DNA of 54,999 bases from Sulfuricurvum sp. (GTDB taxonomy: Bacteria; Campylobacterota; Campylobacteria; Campylobacterales; Sulfurimonadaceae): assembly GCF_028712165.1 (NCBI RefSeq), contig NZ_JAQTQR010000007.1, forward strand, positions 1 through 54,999, in the 5' to 3' direction. This document shows positions 24,814 through 33,282 of the stretch, in pieces (positions within the stretch are counted from its first letter, which is position 1; each line of letters begins with the position of its first letter). The notes under the pieces were generated by a model. That model had not been told where the DNA came from. It was given only the letters and a program-made list of their open reading frames with translations, and ran no database searches. The position numbers and the translations under genes were made by a program.

Positions 24814-24818
24814 AAAAA
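24814..24818. repeat. Right copy of 5-bp target-site duplication (AAAAA)
   Basis: AAAAA follows the terminal TGACA and matches 10533-10537. One more A (24819) belongs to the host gene, which had a run of six A at codons AAA AAA. Confidence 0.9.
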
Positions 24819-25422
24819 ACTGGCATATTCCGGGATGGTTATTATCAGCGGTGCTGCTGCCGGAGTTGACGCAATAGCCCATCAGGGTGCAGGGACAGAA
24901 AATACCATTGCTGTTCTGCCTAGCGGTATTGATGTCCGTTATCCGCATGCAAATAGAGAGCTTATCGGAGCAATTGAGAAACAGGGGCTTACCATGACCC
25001 AGTTTGAACCCGGTTTTATGGCTCGTGAGTGGAGCTTTGTCGTACGTAATGAGATTGTTGTTGCACTGGGAGATGTGCTGGTTGTGACAGAAGCCGATAT
25101 CGGCAGCGGAAGTATGCGAAGTGTCGAGTACGCATTAGAGATGGGAAAACCCATTTATGTCCTTCCTCATCGACTACGTGAAAGTACAGCTACACGTCAG
25201 CTTTTGGCAGAGGGAAAAGCTACTGCAATCGATGACCTTGACCTCTTTGTTACACGTATGAGCCAAAAAGCTAAAAATGCGATCGAAGATACACCGTTCA
25301 TCGCATATTGCAGAAACAATCCGACCTATGATGAAGTGGTTGTAAAATTTCCGAGTAAGATTTTTGAAGCGGAACTATCCGGTTTGATAGAAGTGCGTAA
25401 TGGCAGAGTGAGTGTCGTGTAG
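24814..25422 (+). pseudogene. dprA: dprA 3' fragment, truncated by the transposon
   Basis: This segment encodes the last 202 residues of the host DprA, from KKLAYSGMV through SGAAAGVDAIAHQGAG, GIDVRYPHAN, WSFVVRNEIVVALGD and the C-terminal tail ending GRVSVV. It continues exactly from the stub ending FELS at 10532. The transposon's last bases provide in-frame GTG 24802 and ATG 24808 codons, so a 204-residue product could be made from the element's right end. It would lack the first Rossmann strand and loop, so normal function is unlikely. No further frameshift or stop is present, which points to a recent insertion. Confidence 0.93.
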
Positions 25423-25428
25423 AAGTGA

Positions 25429-25452
25429 CAATGGGCGTTTAGTGCCCAATTG
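25429..25452. terminator. Possible bidirectional terminator after dprA
   Basis: CAATGGGC (25429-25436) and GCCCAATTG (25444-25452) form a short GC stem around a 7-base loop between the end of dprA and the convergent cytochrome gene. The arm overlaps the stop of the cytochrome gene. The stem is modest and lacks a clear T run. Confidence 0.35.
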
Positions 25453-25765
25453 CCGATGTTACTTCGTATCCGTAGTGTTTTACGAGATAGTTGATAATCG
25501 TTTGCTGATCTTCTTTAGGGATTGGAGCTTTAAATTCATTGACCATTTTAGCAACCGTACCGGTCCAGTATGGGCGGCTTTTTTTCCCTTGATTAAGGAT
25601 ATATCCAAATGAGTGGCAGATCAGACAGTACTGTTGTACTACTTCATCATGATCTCCCGCTTCGATCGGATAATCGACATACGGCATTTCGATCGGTTTT
25701 GCCACTTGGGCAAAAAGAGCCGTTGAACTGAATAATAGTGCGGTAATTAGTAATTTGATTTTCAT
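25439..25765 (-). CDS. sorB: Monoheme cytochrome c, SorB-like sulfite dehydrogenase subunit
   Basis: This 108-residue protein has a signal peptide (MKIKLLITALLFSSTALFA) and one heme c site CLICH (about residues 48-52). A distal Met ligand is not obvious to me. It follows the molybdopterin subunit gene by 10 bases, the layout of sorAB. SorB accepts electrons from sulfite oxidised by SorA and passes them to the respiratory chain in the periplasm. Length is close to known SorB proteins. The symbol is given on context and heme motif together. Confidence 0.78.
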   Translation of the reverse strand: MKIKLLITALLFSSTALFAQVAKPIEMPYVDYPIEAGDHDEVVQQYCLICHSFGYILNQGKKSRPYWTGTVAKMVNEFKAPIPKEDQQTIINYLVKHYGYEVTSAIGH

Positions 25766-25774
25766 GATTTATCC

Positions 25775-26995
25775 TTACACTATTTTCACATTGACATAAT
25801 CGACGGCATTGTATTGGTATCCGCCTGCATTCCAGCCGATCTCATCGGCTTGAGGCTGGATATTTCCGATACGGTTGATGGCGCGAACCATGATGATATA
25901 TTCACCCTTGGCTTTTGGTTCCCATTGGTATGTCCATTGACGGTAAGCGTATTTGCCGTAATCCTTTTGGAGTTCTGTAGCACTCCAGCTTTTCCCGCCG
26001 TCGATCGAGATCATAACCTCTTTAATCCCTTTGCCTTGGTCGAAAGCAACTCCTGTTACTTTTACACGTGAGCCTTTTTTGATAACAGTATTCGGAGTAG
26101 GATAGCCGATGACCGATTTAACTTTCATAGCGGCGATCGGTTTACGTTTGTACTCGAAGTCACTTCCGGAGACTACACATTCGCAATCGTTGTCCGGAAC
26201 TGTATACGCAACGTCCATAAAGAATGTTTTACGATATTCGTCCATAACGGTGATTTCTGAGAGCATTTTGACCCAGCTGTCCGAAAAGTGTCCCGGAATG
26301 ACAAGACGGAGAGGAAAACCGTTCAAATACGGAAGATCTTCTCCGTTCATTTCATATGCAACGATCAGTTCGCCGCTGAGCGCTTCATCAATCTCCATTT
26401 CGCGGAAAAAGTGCGGCGTTTCGTCAACAGCCGGTTTTTCCAAACCGTTAACACCCACAAACTTTGCGGTTGCTTTAACTCCGGCCATATTAAGGATGTC
26501 TTTTAGACGTGCACCTTTCCATACGGCACAACCCATAGCTCCGTGCCCCCATTGGACACCGTGGGTTGCTTGTCCCGTTTTGGCGTAATATTTTCGGCTG
26601 TTTCCGCCGCATTGGAGAACCGAGGTGATCTCTACCGGTTCAAATTTGGATTTCAAATCATCTACACTGAGTGAAAGAGGGGTTTCAACCGCCCCTTGAA
26701 CTTGCAGACGAAACTCATTCAAATCAATGTAGGTCGGGATATCAGGCATATGCCAACGGACGAAAAACTGATCATTCGGAGTGATCACTTGGGTAAAGAT
26801 GTCACGCGGCGATTCGAGAAGCGGCGGACGGTCTGAAATGACTTTAAGCGGTTTTTTTTCAGGAAAAGCAATTACAGGAGGGACAAACTCTTTTGCCTCT
26901 GTAATGATTTTTTTCGGAGCTTCATTTCCCAAAAGGGTCGATGCTCCCAAGATAAGGCCGGCGCCTAAAAAGTGTCTGCGGTTAATTTTATCCAT
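25775..26995 (-). CDS. sorA: Molybdopterin sulfite oxidase/dehydrogenase catalytic subunit (SorA-like)
   Basis: This 406-residue protein of the sulfite oxidase family opens with a Tat signal (NRRHFLGAGLILGAS at 5-19), so it is exported folded. The molybdopterin domain has SVLQCGGNSRKYY, where C129 is the expected Mo ligand, and WGHGAMGCAVWKG. The C-terminal dimerisation domain (about 280-400) has the Ig-like wording VTGVAFDQGKGIKEVMISIDGG. It oxidises sulfite to sulfate in the periplasm, feeding electrons to the adjacent cytochrome. ATG 26995 starts the Tat signal; an ATG 15 bases upstream is less likely. TatB and TatC are encoded nearby at 28-29 kb. Confidence 0.88.
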   Translation of the reverse strand: MDKINRRHFLGAGLILGASTLLGNEAPKKIITEAKEFVPPVIAFPEKKPLKVISDRPPLLESPRDIFTQVITPNDQFFVRWHMPDIPTYIDLNEFRLQVQGAVETPLSLSVDDLKSKFEPVEITSVLQCGGNSRKYYAKTGQATHGVQWGHGAMGCAVWKGARLKDILNMAGVKATAKFVGVNGLEKPAVDETPHFFREMEIDEALSGELIVAYEMNGEDLPYLNGFPLRLVIPGHFSDSWVKMLSEITVMDEYRKTFFMDVAYTVPDNDCECVVSGSDFEYKRKPIAAMKVKSVIGYPTPNTVIKKGSRVKVTGVAFDQGKGIKEVMISIDGGKSWSATELQKDYGKYAYRQWTYQWEPKAKGEYIIMVRAINRIGNIQPQADEIGWNAGGYQYNAVDYVNVKIV

Positions 26996-27045
26996 GATAA
27001 TGCCTTGCAAAGGAATATCACTATTTTATCATAAATGAGAGTAAT

Positions 27046-28068
27046 TTAAAGTATAAGCATCGCATCGCCGTAGGAAAAAAAGCGGTATTTTTCATCAATG
27101 GCTTCTTGGTATATTCGGTGTGTCTCTTCAAGCCCTACAAAAGAGGCCACGAGCATCAGCAATGTCGATTTAGGCAAGTGGAAATTCGTTAGCAAATGAT
27201 TCACTCGCAAAGGCGGATTTCCCGGGTGTAAAAAGAGGTTGGCTTCTCCTTGCGTTTGCTGGGTTCGGACATGATATTCGACTGTCCGGGTAGAGGTCGT
27301 ACCGATGCACAGCAACGGAGAGGAACTTTGTATTAACATCTGTGCAGAGTCCCGAATCTCAAAATACTCCGAATGCATCGGATGATCCGTAATTACGTCT
27401 GCCTCGACCGGCTTGAACGTCCCTGAACCGACATGCAGAGTCACAAAGGCATGGGGATGAGAGGCACAAACGGACTCAAACAACGCATCGCTGAAGTGCA
27501 GTGATGCGGTAGGGGCTGCAACGGCTCCCTCATGTGCGGCAAAAACGCTTTGGTATTCGCGCTCATCGTCACTGTCGTCTTCCCGACCCAGATAGGGGGG
27601 CAGGGGGATATGACCGATCGTATCCAGGATGGGTAAAAGCTCTTCGAATCGGATAAGAGATTCTCCTTGAAAAAAGTTAACCGTGCGTGATCCGTCATCA
27701 CTCAACGCAATGACCCGAGCCGAGAGATTGCCTTCAAAATTCAGCAACGTTCCCTCTTTTACACGCCCCTTGATGTAAACATTAATGGCATACGCATCCA
27801 GCGGACGGTTTATAAGAAGCTCGATAGCACCGCCGCTGCTTTTATGACCGTAAAGTCGGGCTTTGATCACTTTGGTATCATTAAAGAGAATGGAGCAGTT
27901 TTCAGGGAGAAATGTGAGCAATGCATCAAAACGGGTATGGGTTATGGAACGATCTGCTCGGTTATAGACGAGTAAGCGGGCATGTTCTCTGGGATGGATC
28001 GGATGGGTTGCAATGAGACCATCAGGAAGATGGTAATCATAGCTCTCGGTTAGAAGGGGGTTAGTCAA
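27046..28068 (-). CDS. queA: S-adenosylmethionine:tRNA ribosyltransferase-isomerase QueA
   Basis: This 340-residue enzyme transfers and isomerises the ribose of S-adenosylmethionine to make epoxyqueuosine in tRNA. Typical motifs are DYHLPDGLIATHP at the N-terminus, ILFNDTKVIKARLYG, GAVAAPTASLHF and LHVGSGTFKPV, then NHLLTNFHLPKSTLLMLV near the end. I place the start at TTG 28068, which begins TNPLLTESYDY and overlaps the tatC stop by eight bases. The longer open frame upstream would run through tatC with a Lys/Arg-rich, non-family extension. Length is normal for the family. Confidence 0.95.
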   Translation of the reverse strand: MTNPLLTESYDYHLPDGLIATHPIHPREHARLLVYNRADRSITHTRFDALLTFLPENCSILFNDTKVIKARLYGHKSSGGAIELLINRPLDAYAINVYIKGRVKEGTLLNFEGNLSARVIALSDDGSRTVNFFQGESLIRFEELLPILDTIGHIPLPPYLGREDDSDDEREYQSVFAAHEGAVAAPTASLHFSDALFESVCASHPHAFVTLHVGSGTFKPVEADVITDHPMHSEYFEIRDSAQMLIQSSSPLLCIGTTSTRTVEYHVRTQQTQGEANLFLHPGNPPLRVNHLLTNFHLPKSTLLMLVASFVGLEETHRIYQEAIDEKYRFFSYGDAMLIL

Positions 28069-28843
28069 TCGTCTCTTCTTCGTCTTCTTCGATGTAGGCT
28101 TCCTCTTTTGGAGCCGGGTTGACAAATCGGACTATGAGGATCGAAACTCCATAAAGGAAAATGAGCGGAACAGCCATTAAGCACTGGGTTAAAATATCTG
28201 GTGGTGTTAAGAGGGCAGCAACAATAAAGATCAGGACGATAGCATATCGGAAAAAGCCAATCATCATACGATCATCAATGAGACCTAATAAGGCTAAGAA
28301 ATAGCAAAAAATCGGTAATTCAAATGCCAATCCGAATCCGAACATAATTTTTGTGAAGAAATCTACATAATCTTCGATGTTGATCATCGGGACAAACGAA
28401 GCGCTTCCGAATCCGATCAGGTATTGAAAACCAAACGGAGTAACGACGTAGTAGGCGAATGCTCCGCCGATTAAAAACATTACTGTACCGCCGACGACGA
28501 TAGGGATCATCATCTTCTTTTCATTGGCATACAGCCCAGGAGCAACAAAAAGCCAGATTTGGGAAAGAATAATCGGTAACGAACCTAAAAGTGCTGCGAA
28601 AAAAGAGACTTTCATCGCTACGAAAAAAGTTCCTCCGATTTGATTGGTCGTTGCCATCCCTTTTGCGGCGTTGGGAGACGTTTTTGCTACAAGAGAGAGT
28701 GCATCGTTGAGGGGTTGGCTGATCCAGTGCAAAATTGGCTCATAAAAATTAAAGGCAACAAAAAACATGATAATAACAGAAGCGACACTGATTCCGAGCC
28801 GCTTTCGAAGCTCGACTAGATGGGGACGTAAATCATCAAACAT
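28061..28843 (-). CDS. tatC: Twin-arginine translocase subunit TatC
   Basis: This 260-residue membrane protein has six hydrophobic segments and begins with the conserved PHLVELRKRL (7-16). It is the receptor for twin-arginine signal peptides of folded cargo, with TatB. The highly acidic tail (EEDEEE) is common in the phylum. Its ATG overlaps the tatB stop (TAATG), and its end overlaps queA. One visible client is the SorA-like enzyme encoded downstream, which has a Tat signal. Confidence 0.96.
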   Translation of the reverse strand: MFDDLRPHLVELRKRLGISVASVIIMFFVAFNFYEPILHWISQPLNDALSLVAKTSPNAAKGMATTNQIGGTFFVAMKVSFFAALLGSLPIILSQIWLFVAPGLYANEKKMMIPIVVGGTVMFLIGGAFAYYVVTPFGFQYLIGFGSASFVPMINIEDYVDFFTKIMFGFGLAFELPIFCYFLALLGLIDDRMMIGFFRYAIVLIFIVAALLTPPDILTQCLMAVPLIFLYGVSILIVRFVNPAPKEEAYIEEDEEETID

Positions 28844-29256
28844 TAGACATTCTCTTCGATTGGTTTGGTTTCGACCGCTTTAATCTCTTTTGGTTTGGGT
28901 GCAAAAGTGACCACTTCGGGTTCTTTCGGTGCTGAAGGAGCCGATGGAGCAATGGAATTAAAATCCAGTTCGCTTTTAATTCCGGTCAATTCGGAACCGA
29001 TTTCCGTGACATTGGTCATCCGTTCCAATTCCGAGCTTGCGCTGGTCAGTTCATTTTTATAATTGAGTACGTCTTCTTTTATTTCAGAGAGTTTCATCTC
29101 TTCTTCAATAGTTGCACGGGCAGTATTGACCGTACTTTTGACACTTCGAAAAAATTTGGCGATTTGCACCATCGTTTCGGGTAGTTTTTCCGGTCCTAAA
29201 AACAATACCGCAATAATCGCGATAAGAAAAATTTCACCTAAGCCCATTCCAAACAT
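28843..29256 (-). CDS. tatB: Twin-arginine translocase subunit TatB
   Basis: This 137-residue protein has one N-terminal transmembrane helix with the TatB hallmark EIFLIAIIAVLFLGPEKLP, then an amphipathic helix and a long charged, proline-rich tail. Together with TatC it binds Tat signal peptides. ATG 29256 (MFGMGLGE) was chosen since GGATAA lies upstream; a TTG 12 bases earlier is the alternative. No tatA is adjacent, so tatA must be elsewhere, which is usual in this group. Confidence 0.92.
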   Translation of the reverse strand: MFGMGLGEIFLIAIIAVLFLGPEKLPETMVQIAKFFRSVKSTVNTARATIEEEMKLSEIKEDVLNYKNELTSASSELERMTNVTEIGSELTGIKSELDFNSIAPSAPSAPKEPEVVTFAPKPKEIKAVETKPIEENV

Positions 29257-29311
29257 TGTGTTATCCAAAAAACAAGATTTTTTTAAAGACGCAAATTCTA
29301 TCCAAAGAAAG

Positions 29312-30373
29312 TTAAAACCCTTCTACTCTCAGTGCGATTTCATCGGCTAATAAAAAATCGTTGTTAAAATAACGCCCGTTACACAGATTGAGCATCCCTT
29401 CTTGGACAAGCAGATCAGCATGTTTTTTTTGTTTTTGGTTCAATAGACTCTCTTCTACTCCGACACAGCTGCGAAAACCTAAAAAGAGTTTTTCACTGAG
29501 CAATGCTTCGGGTTCGATTGTTTCAACGCTTATCTCTAAAGGGTTTTGAATGTAGTGTTCTACCGACGTTGAGGGATAATAGCGGCGATTGTCTAAAAAT
29601 CCGACGGCACCCGAACCCAGACCGATGTAAGGTTTGTGTTCCCAATACCCGATGTTATGACGTGAACGGTATTTTCCGAAATTGGAAATTTCGTATTGGT
29701 TAAACCCATTTTCTGCGAGAGTGCGGAACAGCCATTGTGTCTGTTCCAACTCTTCTTGGGCAAGTTCGGGGGTTTTTTCAAACACTGTATTTTCTTCTAT
29801 AGTGAGAGCATAAAGGCTGATATGATCGATCGGGAGGAGAAGAGCTTGATCAATATCCGCTTTTAAGAGGGCTTTTGTATCTTCGCGCACACCGTATATC
29901 AAATCGATACTGAGATGTTTGTACCCGATAGCCGATGCGATGCGGATCGCTTCCAGTGCCTGTTGTGTATGATGGGCGCGTCCGAGCGTTTTTAATTTTT
30001 CATTATTAAAACTTTGAACGCCGAAGCTGAGGCGGTTGACTCCCAACTCATACATCCCCTCCAACCAAGAACGGGTAGCACTGTTGGGATTGGCTTCGGA
30101 CGTGATCTCACATGTATCGGCAAGAAAGGGTTCGATCATCTCAAAAAGCGGACGGTATAAAGATGGTTCGACCGTAGAAGGGGTACCGCCGCCGATAAAT
30201 ACCGTTTCGATGAGATTGTCTCGACTGACATTAAAGCGGGTTAACTCTGTTTTGAGTTGTGAGACAAGGGCATTCATGTACGCTTCGCGCAGGGAAAATT
30301 TATCAACATAAGAATTAAACGCACAGTAAGAGCATTTGCTATCGCAAAAAGGGATGTGAATGTATAAAAGCAT
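29312..30373 (-). CDS. hemW: Radical SAM protein HemW (heme chaperone, formerly HemN-like)
   Basis: This 353-residue protein has the radical SAM cluster motif CDSKCSYC (C10, C14, C17) followed by AF, which is typical of HemW rather than coproporphyrinogen oxidase HemN. GGGTPSTVEPSLY, SFGVQSFN and a HemN_C-like C-terminal segment are present. HemW binds heme and helps to insert it into respiratory enzymes. The gene stands upstream of tatB on the same strand, with a 55-base gap, and is divergent from rppH. Confidence 0.9.
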   Translation of the reverse strand: MLLYIHIPFCDSKCSYCAFNSYVDKFSLREAYMNALVSQLKTELTRFNVSRDNLIETVFIGGGTPSTVEPSLYRPLFEMIEPFLADTCEITSEANPNSATRSWLEGMYELGVNRLSFGVQSFNNEKLKTLGRAHHTQQALEAIRIASAIGYKHLSIDLIYGVREDTKALLKADIDQALLLPIDHISLYALTIEENTVFEKTPELAQEELEQTQWLFRTLAENGFNQYEISNFGKYRSRHNIGYWEHKPYIGLGSGAVGFLDNRRYYPSTSVEHYIQNPLEISVETIEPEALLSEKLFLGFRSCVGVEESLLNQKQKKHADLLVQEGMLNLCNGRYFNNDFLLADEIALRVEGF

Positions 30374-30442
30374 ATGGGATTATAGTATTTTTAATGGCGA
30401 ATAGTTTACAATACCTCTCTAAAATACACTAAAAGATGGTGA

Positions 30443-30913
30443 ATGACCGAAAAAAAGTTCTACCGACCGAATGTGGCGGCGATTATTGTCTCTCATGAGT
30501 ATCCTGAGATCAAAGATGTTTTTATCGCCGAACGGAGTGATTTGGTGGGCGTTTGGCAGTTTCCCCAAGGGGGAATTGATGAGGGCGAATCGAGTGAAGA
30601 GGCTTTGTATCGGGAGCTCGAGGAAGAGATCGGTACCAACAAGGTAGAGATTATTGCAGAATATCCCGAATGGATTGCGTATGATTTCCCTTCCCACGTT
30701 GCGGCAAAAATGGCTCCGTATGCAGGGCAAAAACAGCGTTATTATTTAGTACGTTTGAAAAAAGGGGCTAAAATCGATTTGGATACCAAGCACCCTGAAT
30801 TTAAAGCGTACCGTTTTGTTGCTATCGATGAGTTGCTTACCCATATCGCCCATTTCAAAAAACCGGTCTATGAGCGTGTCATTTCCCATTTTAGAACCAA
30901 GGGGTATCTGTAA
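30443..30913 (+). CDS. rppH: RNA pyrophosphohydrolase (Nudix)
   Basis: This 156-residue Nudix hydrolase has the box [22 protein letters not shown] (about 38-59; G.....E.......RE..EE.G pattern complete). It removes pyrophosphate from the 5' end of mRNA to start decay, and older names include dinucleoside polyphosphate hydrolase NudH. The N-terminal [12 protein letters not shown] and the [10 protein letters not shown] segment are typical of RppH. Its stop is directly joined to lysC, as in Helicobacter, where nudH also neighbours lysC. Confidence 0.93.
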   Translation: MTEKKFYRPNVAAIIVSHEYPEIKDVFIAERSDLVGVWQFPQGGIDEGESSEEALYRELEEEIGTNKVEIIAEYPEWIAYDFPSHVAAKMAPYAGQKQRYYLVRLKKGAKIDLDTKHPEFKAYRFVAIDELLTHIAHFKKPVYERVISHFRTKGYL

Positions 30914-32124
30914 TGTTAATTGTTCAAAAATTCGGCGGCACCAGTGTCGGCGATTTGGAACGTATCCAAAACGTCGCCAATCGTGTTTCGCAAACACTAA
31001 ATGAGGGACACCAAGTGGTTGTTGTCGTATCGGCAATGAGCGGTGAAACGAACAAACTGATTGCTTTTGCGGAGCACTATACCTCAACACCTGAACGAAG
31101 CGAAGTCGATATGCTTTTAAGTTCAGGCGAGCGTGTTACGGCAGCATTGCTTTCGATTGCCCTTAATGCAATGGGACATAAAGCAACTTCGATGAGCGGT
31201 CGTCGTGCCGGAATTGTTACGGATAGTATCCATACGAAAGCACGGATTGAGAGTATTGATCCATCAGGGATGCACGCAGCACTTGCTGAGGGCAAAGTTG
31301 TTGTTGTTGCCGGATTTCAGGGTGTAAGCGAAAGCGGTCAGGTTACTACGCTCGGACGCGGAGGATCGGATCTTTCCGCTGTAGCCGTTGCCGGAGCGCT
31401 TAAAGCCGATTTGTGTGAGATTTATACCGATGTTGACGGGATTTATACTACCGACCCGCGCATTGAACCCAAAGCACGCAAAATGGATAAAATCAGCTAT
31501 GACGAGATGCTCGAACTCGCCTCTCTCGGTGCTAAAGTACTTCAAAACCGTTCAGTTGAACTTGCTAAAAAATTAAATGTAAATCTTGTTACCCGATCCA
31601 GCTTTAGTGATGCGGAAGGGACACTTATCACAAAGGAAGAGAATATTATGGAACAACCACTTGTCAGCGGAATCGCACTCGATAAAAACCAAGCACGCGT
31701 ATCACTCAGCGGTGTTATTGACCGTCCGGGAATCGCTTCAGATATTTTTACCCGTTTGGCAGACAACAGTGTCAACATCGATATGATTATCCAAACTTCG
31801 GGACATGACGGCAAAACCAATCTCGATTTCACCGTTCCGAAAACAGAGCTTATTGATGCTAAGAAAGTGGTTGAAACCTTTATTGCCAATGATGAAATCA
31901 AAGAAGTCGGTTACGACGAAAATATTTGTAAAGTCTCTATCGTCGGTGTCGGTATGAAATCACATACTGGAGTGGCGGCAAAAGCGTTCCAAACGATGGC
32001 TCGTGAAAATATCAATATCATGATGATCTCGACTTCAGAGATCAAAGTATCGATGGTAATCGATGAAAAATACGCGGAGCTCTCAGTTCGTTCACTCCAC
32101 AGTGCTTACGCATTGGATCAATAG
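30913..32124 (+). CDS. lysC: Aspartate kinase
   Basis: This 403-residue enzyme phosphorylates aspartate in the first step of lysine, threonine and methionine synthesis. It starts with the kinase signature [26 protein letters not shown] and [11 protein letters not shown] lie in the kinase domain (to about 240). Two ACT domains follow (about 265-400; [15 protein letters not shown] and [21 protein letters not shown]) for feedback control. The length fits the single-function class of Bacillus/Campylobacter type. An internal ATG at 31649 with GGAAGAG nearby could yield a separate beta subunit, as in some bacteria. Its stop overlaps hobA. Confidence 0.96.
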   Translation: MLIVQKFGGTSVGDLERIQNVANRVSQTLNEGHQVVVVVSAMSGETNKLIAFAEHYTSTPERSEVDMLLSSGERVTAALLSIALNAMGHKATSMSGRRAGIVTDSIHTKARIESIDPSGMHAALAEGKVVVVAGFQGVSESGQVTTLGRGGSDLSAVAVAGALKADLCEIYTDVDGIYTTDPRIEPKARKMDKISYDEMLELASLGAKVLQNRSVELAKKLNVNLVTRSSFSDAEGTLITKEENIMEQPLVSGIALDKNQARVSLSGVIDRPGIASDIFTRLADNSVNIDMIIQTSGHDGKTNLDFTVPKTELIDAKKVVETFIANDEIKEVGYDENICKVSIVGVGMKSHTGVAAKAFQTMARENINIMMISTSEIKVSMVIDEKYAELSVRSLHSAYALDQ

Positions 32125-32672
32125 TGCGCCAATTTGATCAATGGACATTAGAATCGATCCGCTCCGAAGGGGCATCGATGAGCTGGTTCGAAGAGCAGCG
32201 TTTCGAATGGACACCTGCTATCGCAAATGCCATGGATCAAATGATGGGGGGGAAAAGCCTCGTTTTGATCACCGATCAAGACCGAAAATGGTTCGCCCAT
32301 TACATTACCGCATCCCTCAATAAACGTTTGCCTGATCGACCGCTGATTCCTATCGTCTGTATTGATGCGCTTTATCCCCATTATGATCATATGAGCGGCG
32401 GAGAATCGATTGATATGCTCAGCGATATGCTCGATATTACTTTTAAAGGCGAGTATCTTTTTTGGTATATCGGCAAAGGGGATGATCGCCGTGCCGATAT
32501 TGCAAAACGGTGTACCAATAGTTTATTGTGGATTATGGATGAGCGGTTTCAAAACGCCTTAGTGTTGCGTTCACATGATCCTCTCATCGATATCAAACTG
32601 CTGCAGCTTTACCGCCTTTTTGATAAAACGCTTAGTGCCGTGCTGTTCGGGGAGATTAATGTTCGCGAGTGA
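32124..32672 (+). CDS. hobA: DnaA-associating initiation factor HobA
   Basis: This 182-residue protein is recognised from its position and features. HobA is an epsilonproteobacterial protein that binds DnaA domain I and promotes orisome assembly, a structural analogue of DiaA with a SIS-like fold lacking a sugar site. Visible segments are SEGASMSWFEEQRFEWTPA, CIDALYPHYD and LFWYIGKGDD. The order lysC-hobA-holB-folP is the same as in Helicobacter pylori. It starts with GTG overlapping the lysC TAG, and its end overlaps holB by 14 bases. Confidence 0.9.
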   Translation: MRQFDQWTLESIRSEGASMSWFEEQRFEWTPAIANAMDQMMGGKSLVLITDQDRKWFAHYITASLNKRLPDRPLIPIVCIDALYPHYDHMSGGESIDMLSDMLDITFKGEYLFWYIGKGDDRRADIAKRCTNSLLWIMDERFQNALVLRSHDPLIDIKLLQLYRLFDKTLSAVLFGEINVRE

Positions 32673-33282
32673 ACGGGGCGGAATCCTGATAACAGGAGAA
32701 CTGGAAGAGCGGGCCAGAGAGATTGAGGAGTCGTTGCATCCTTTGCGTTGTGTCACCTTTATGCGTGATGATTTCAAAATCGAAGATGCCAAAGAGGTGA
32801 TTTCCGAGGCGTATAAAAGCGAAGAAAATACTAAAACGCTGATACTCGGAGCCAAAAGTTTCACGGTACCTGCTCAGAATGCTCTCCTAAAAATCCTCGA
32901 AGAGCCTCCTCGAAACATTGTCTTTATCCTGATAGCCCCCAACAAAAGCACTTTTTTACCTACCGTCCGTTCACGTCTTACGATGACACAAGAACATCAT
33001 GAACGTATCTATGAGCCTTTGCCGATCACTTTGAAAAATCTCGATCTTTCAGGATTGTTTGCGTTTGTCAAAGAACATGACCGTCTAAAAAAACATGAAG
33101 CCAAAGCACTTATCGAGCAACTTATGCATCAGGCGATTCATATCGAAAAGCTTCCTCTGACTTCATCACAGCTTGAGGGATTTGACAAGGCACTTCGACT
33201 CATCGAACTTAACAGCCGATTTCAAAGTGTTTTGGTTATGGTTTTGACGAATTTTCTCAAAGAGGTCAAACGTGGTCGTTGA
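32659..33282 (+). CDS. holB: DNA polymerase III subunit delta' (HolB-like)
   Basis: This 207-residue protein matches the short delta' of Campylobacterota: GAKSFTVPAQNALLKILEEPP, a core AAA+ clamp-loader motif, followed by NIVFILIAPNKSTFLPTVRSR. It lacks a usable P-loop, as expected for delta'. It acts in the clamp-loader complex that places the beta clamp on DNA. ATG 32659 was chosen because GGGGAG precedes it and the earlier in-frame codons read through hobA. The stop overlaps the folP start. Confidence 0.88.
   Translation: MFASERGGILITGELEERAREIEESLHPLRCVTFMRDDFKIEDAKEVISEAYKSEENTKTLILGAKSFTVPAQNALLKILEEPPRNIVFILIAPNKSTFLPTVRSRLTMTQEHHERIYEPLPITLKNLDLSGLFAFVKEHDRLKKHEAKALIEQLMHQAIHIEKLPLTSSQLEGFDKALRLIELNSRFQSVLVMVLTNFLKEVKRGR

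Noticed and set aside
28069-28125. Longer QueA N-terminus
   Set aside because: The extra residues are Lys/Arg-rich, lie inside tatC and do not resemble QueA; the TTG at 28068 fits the family start.
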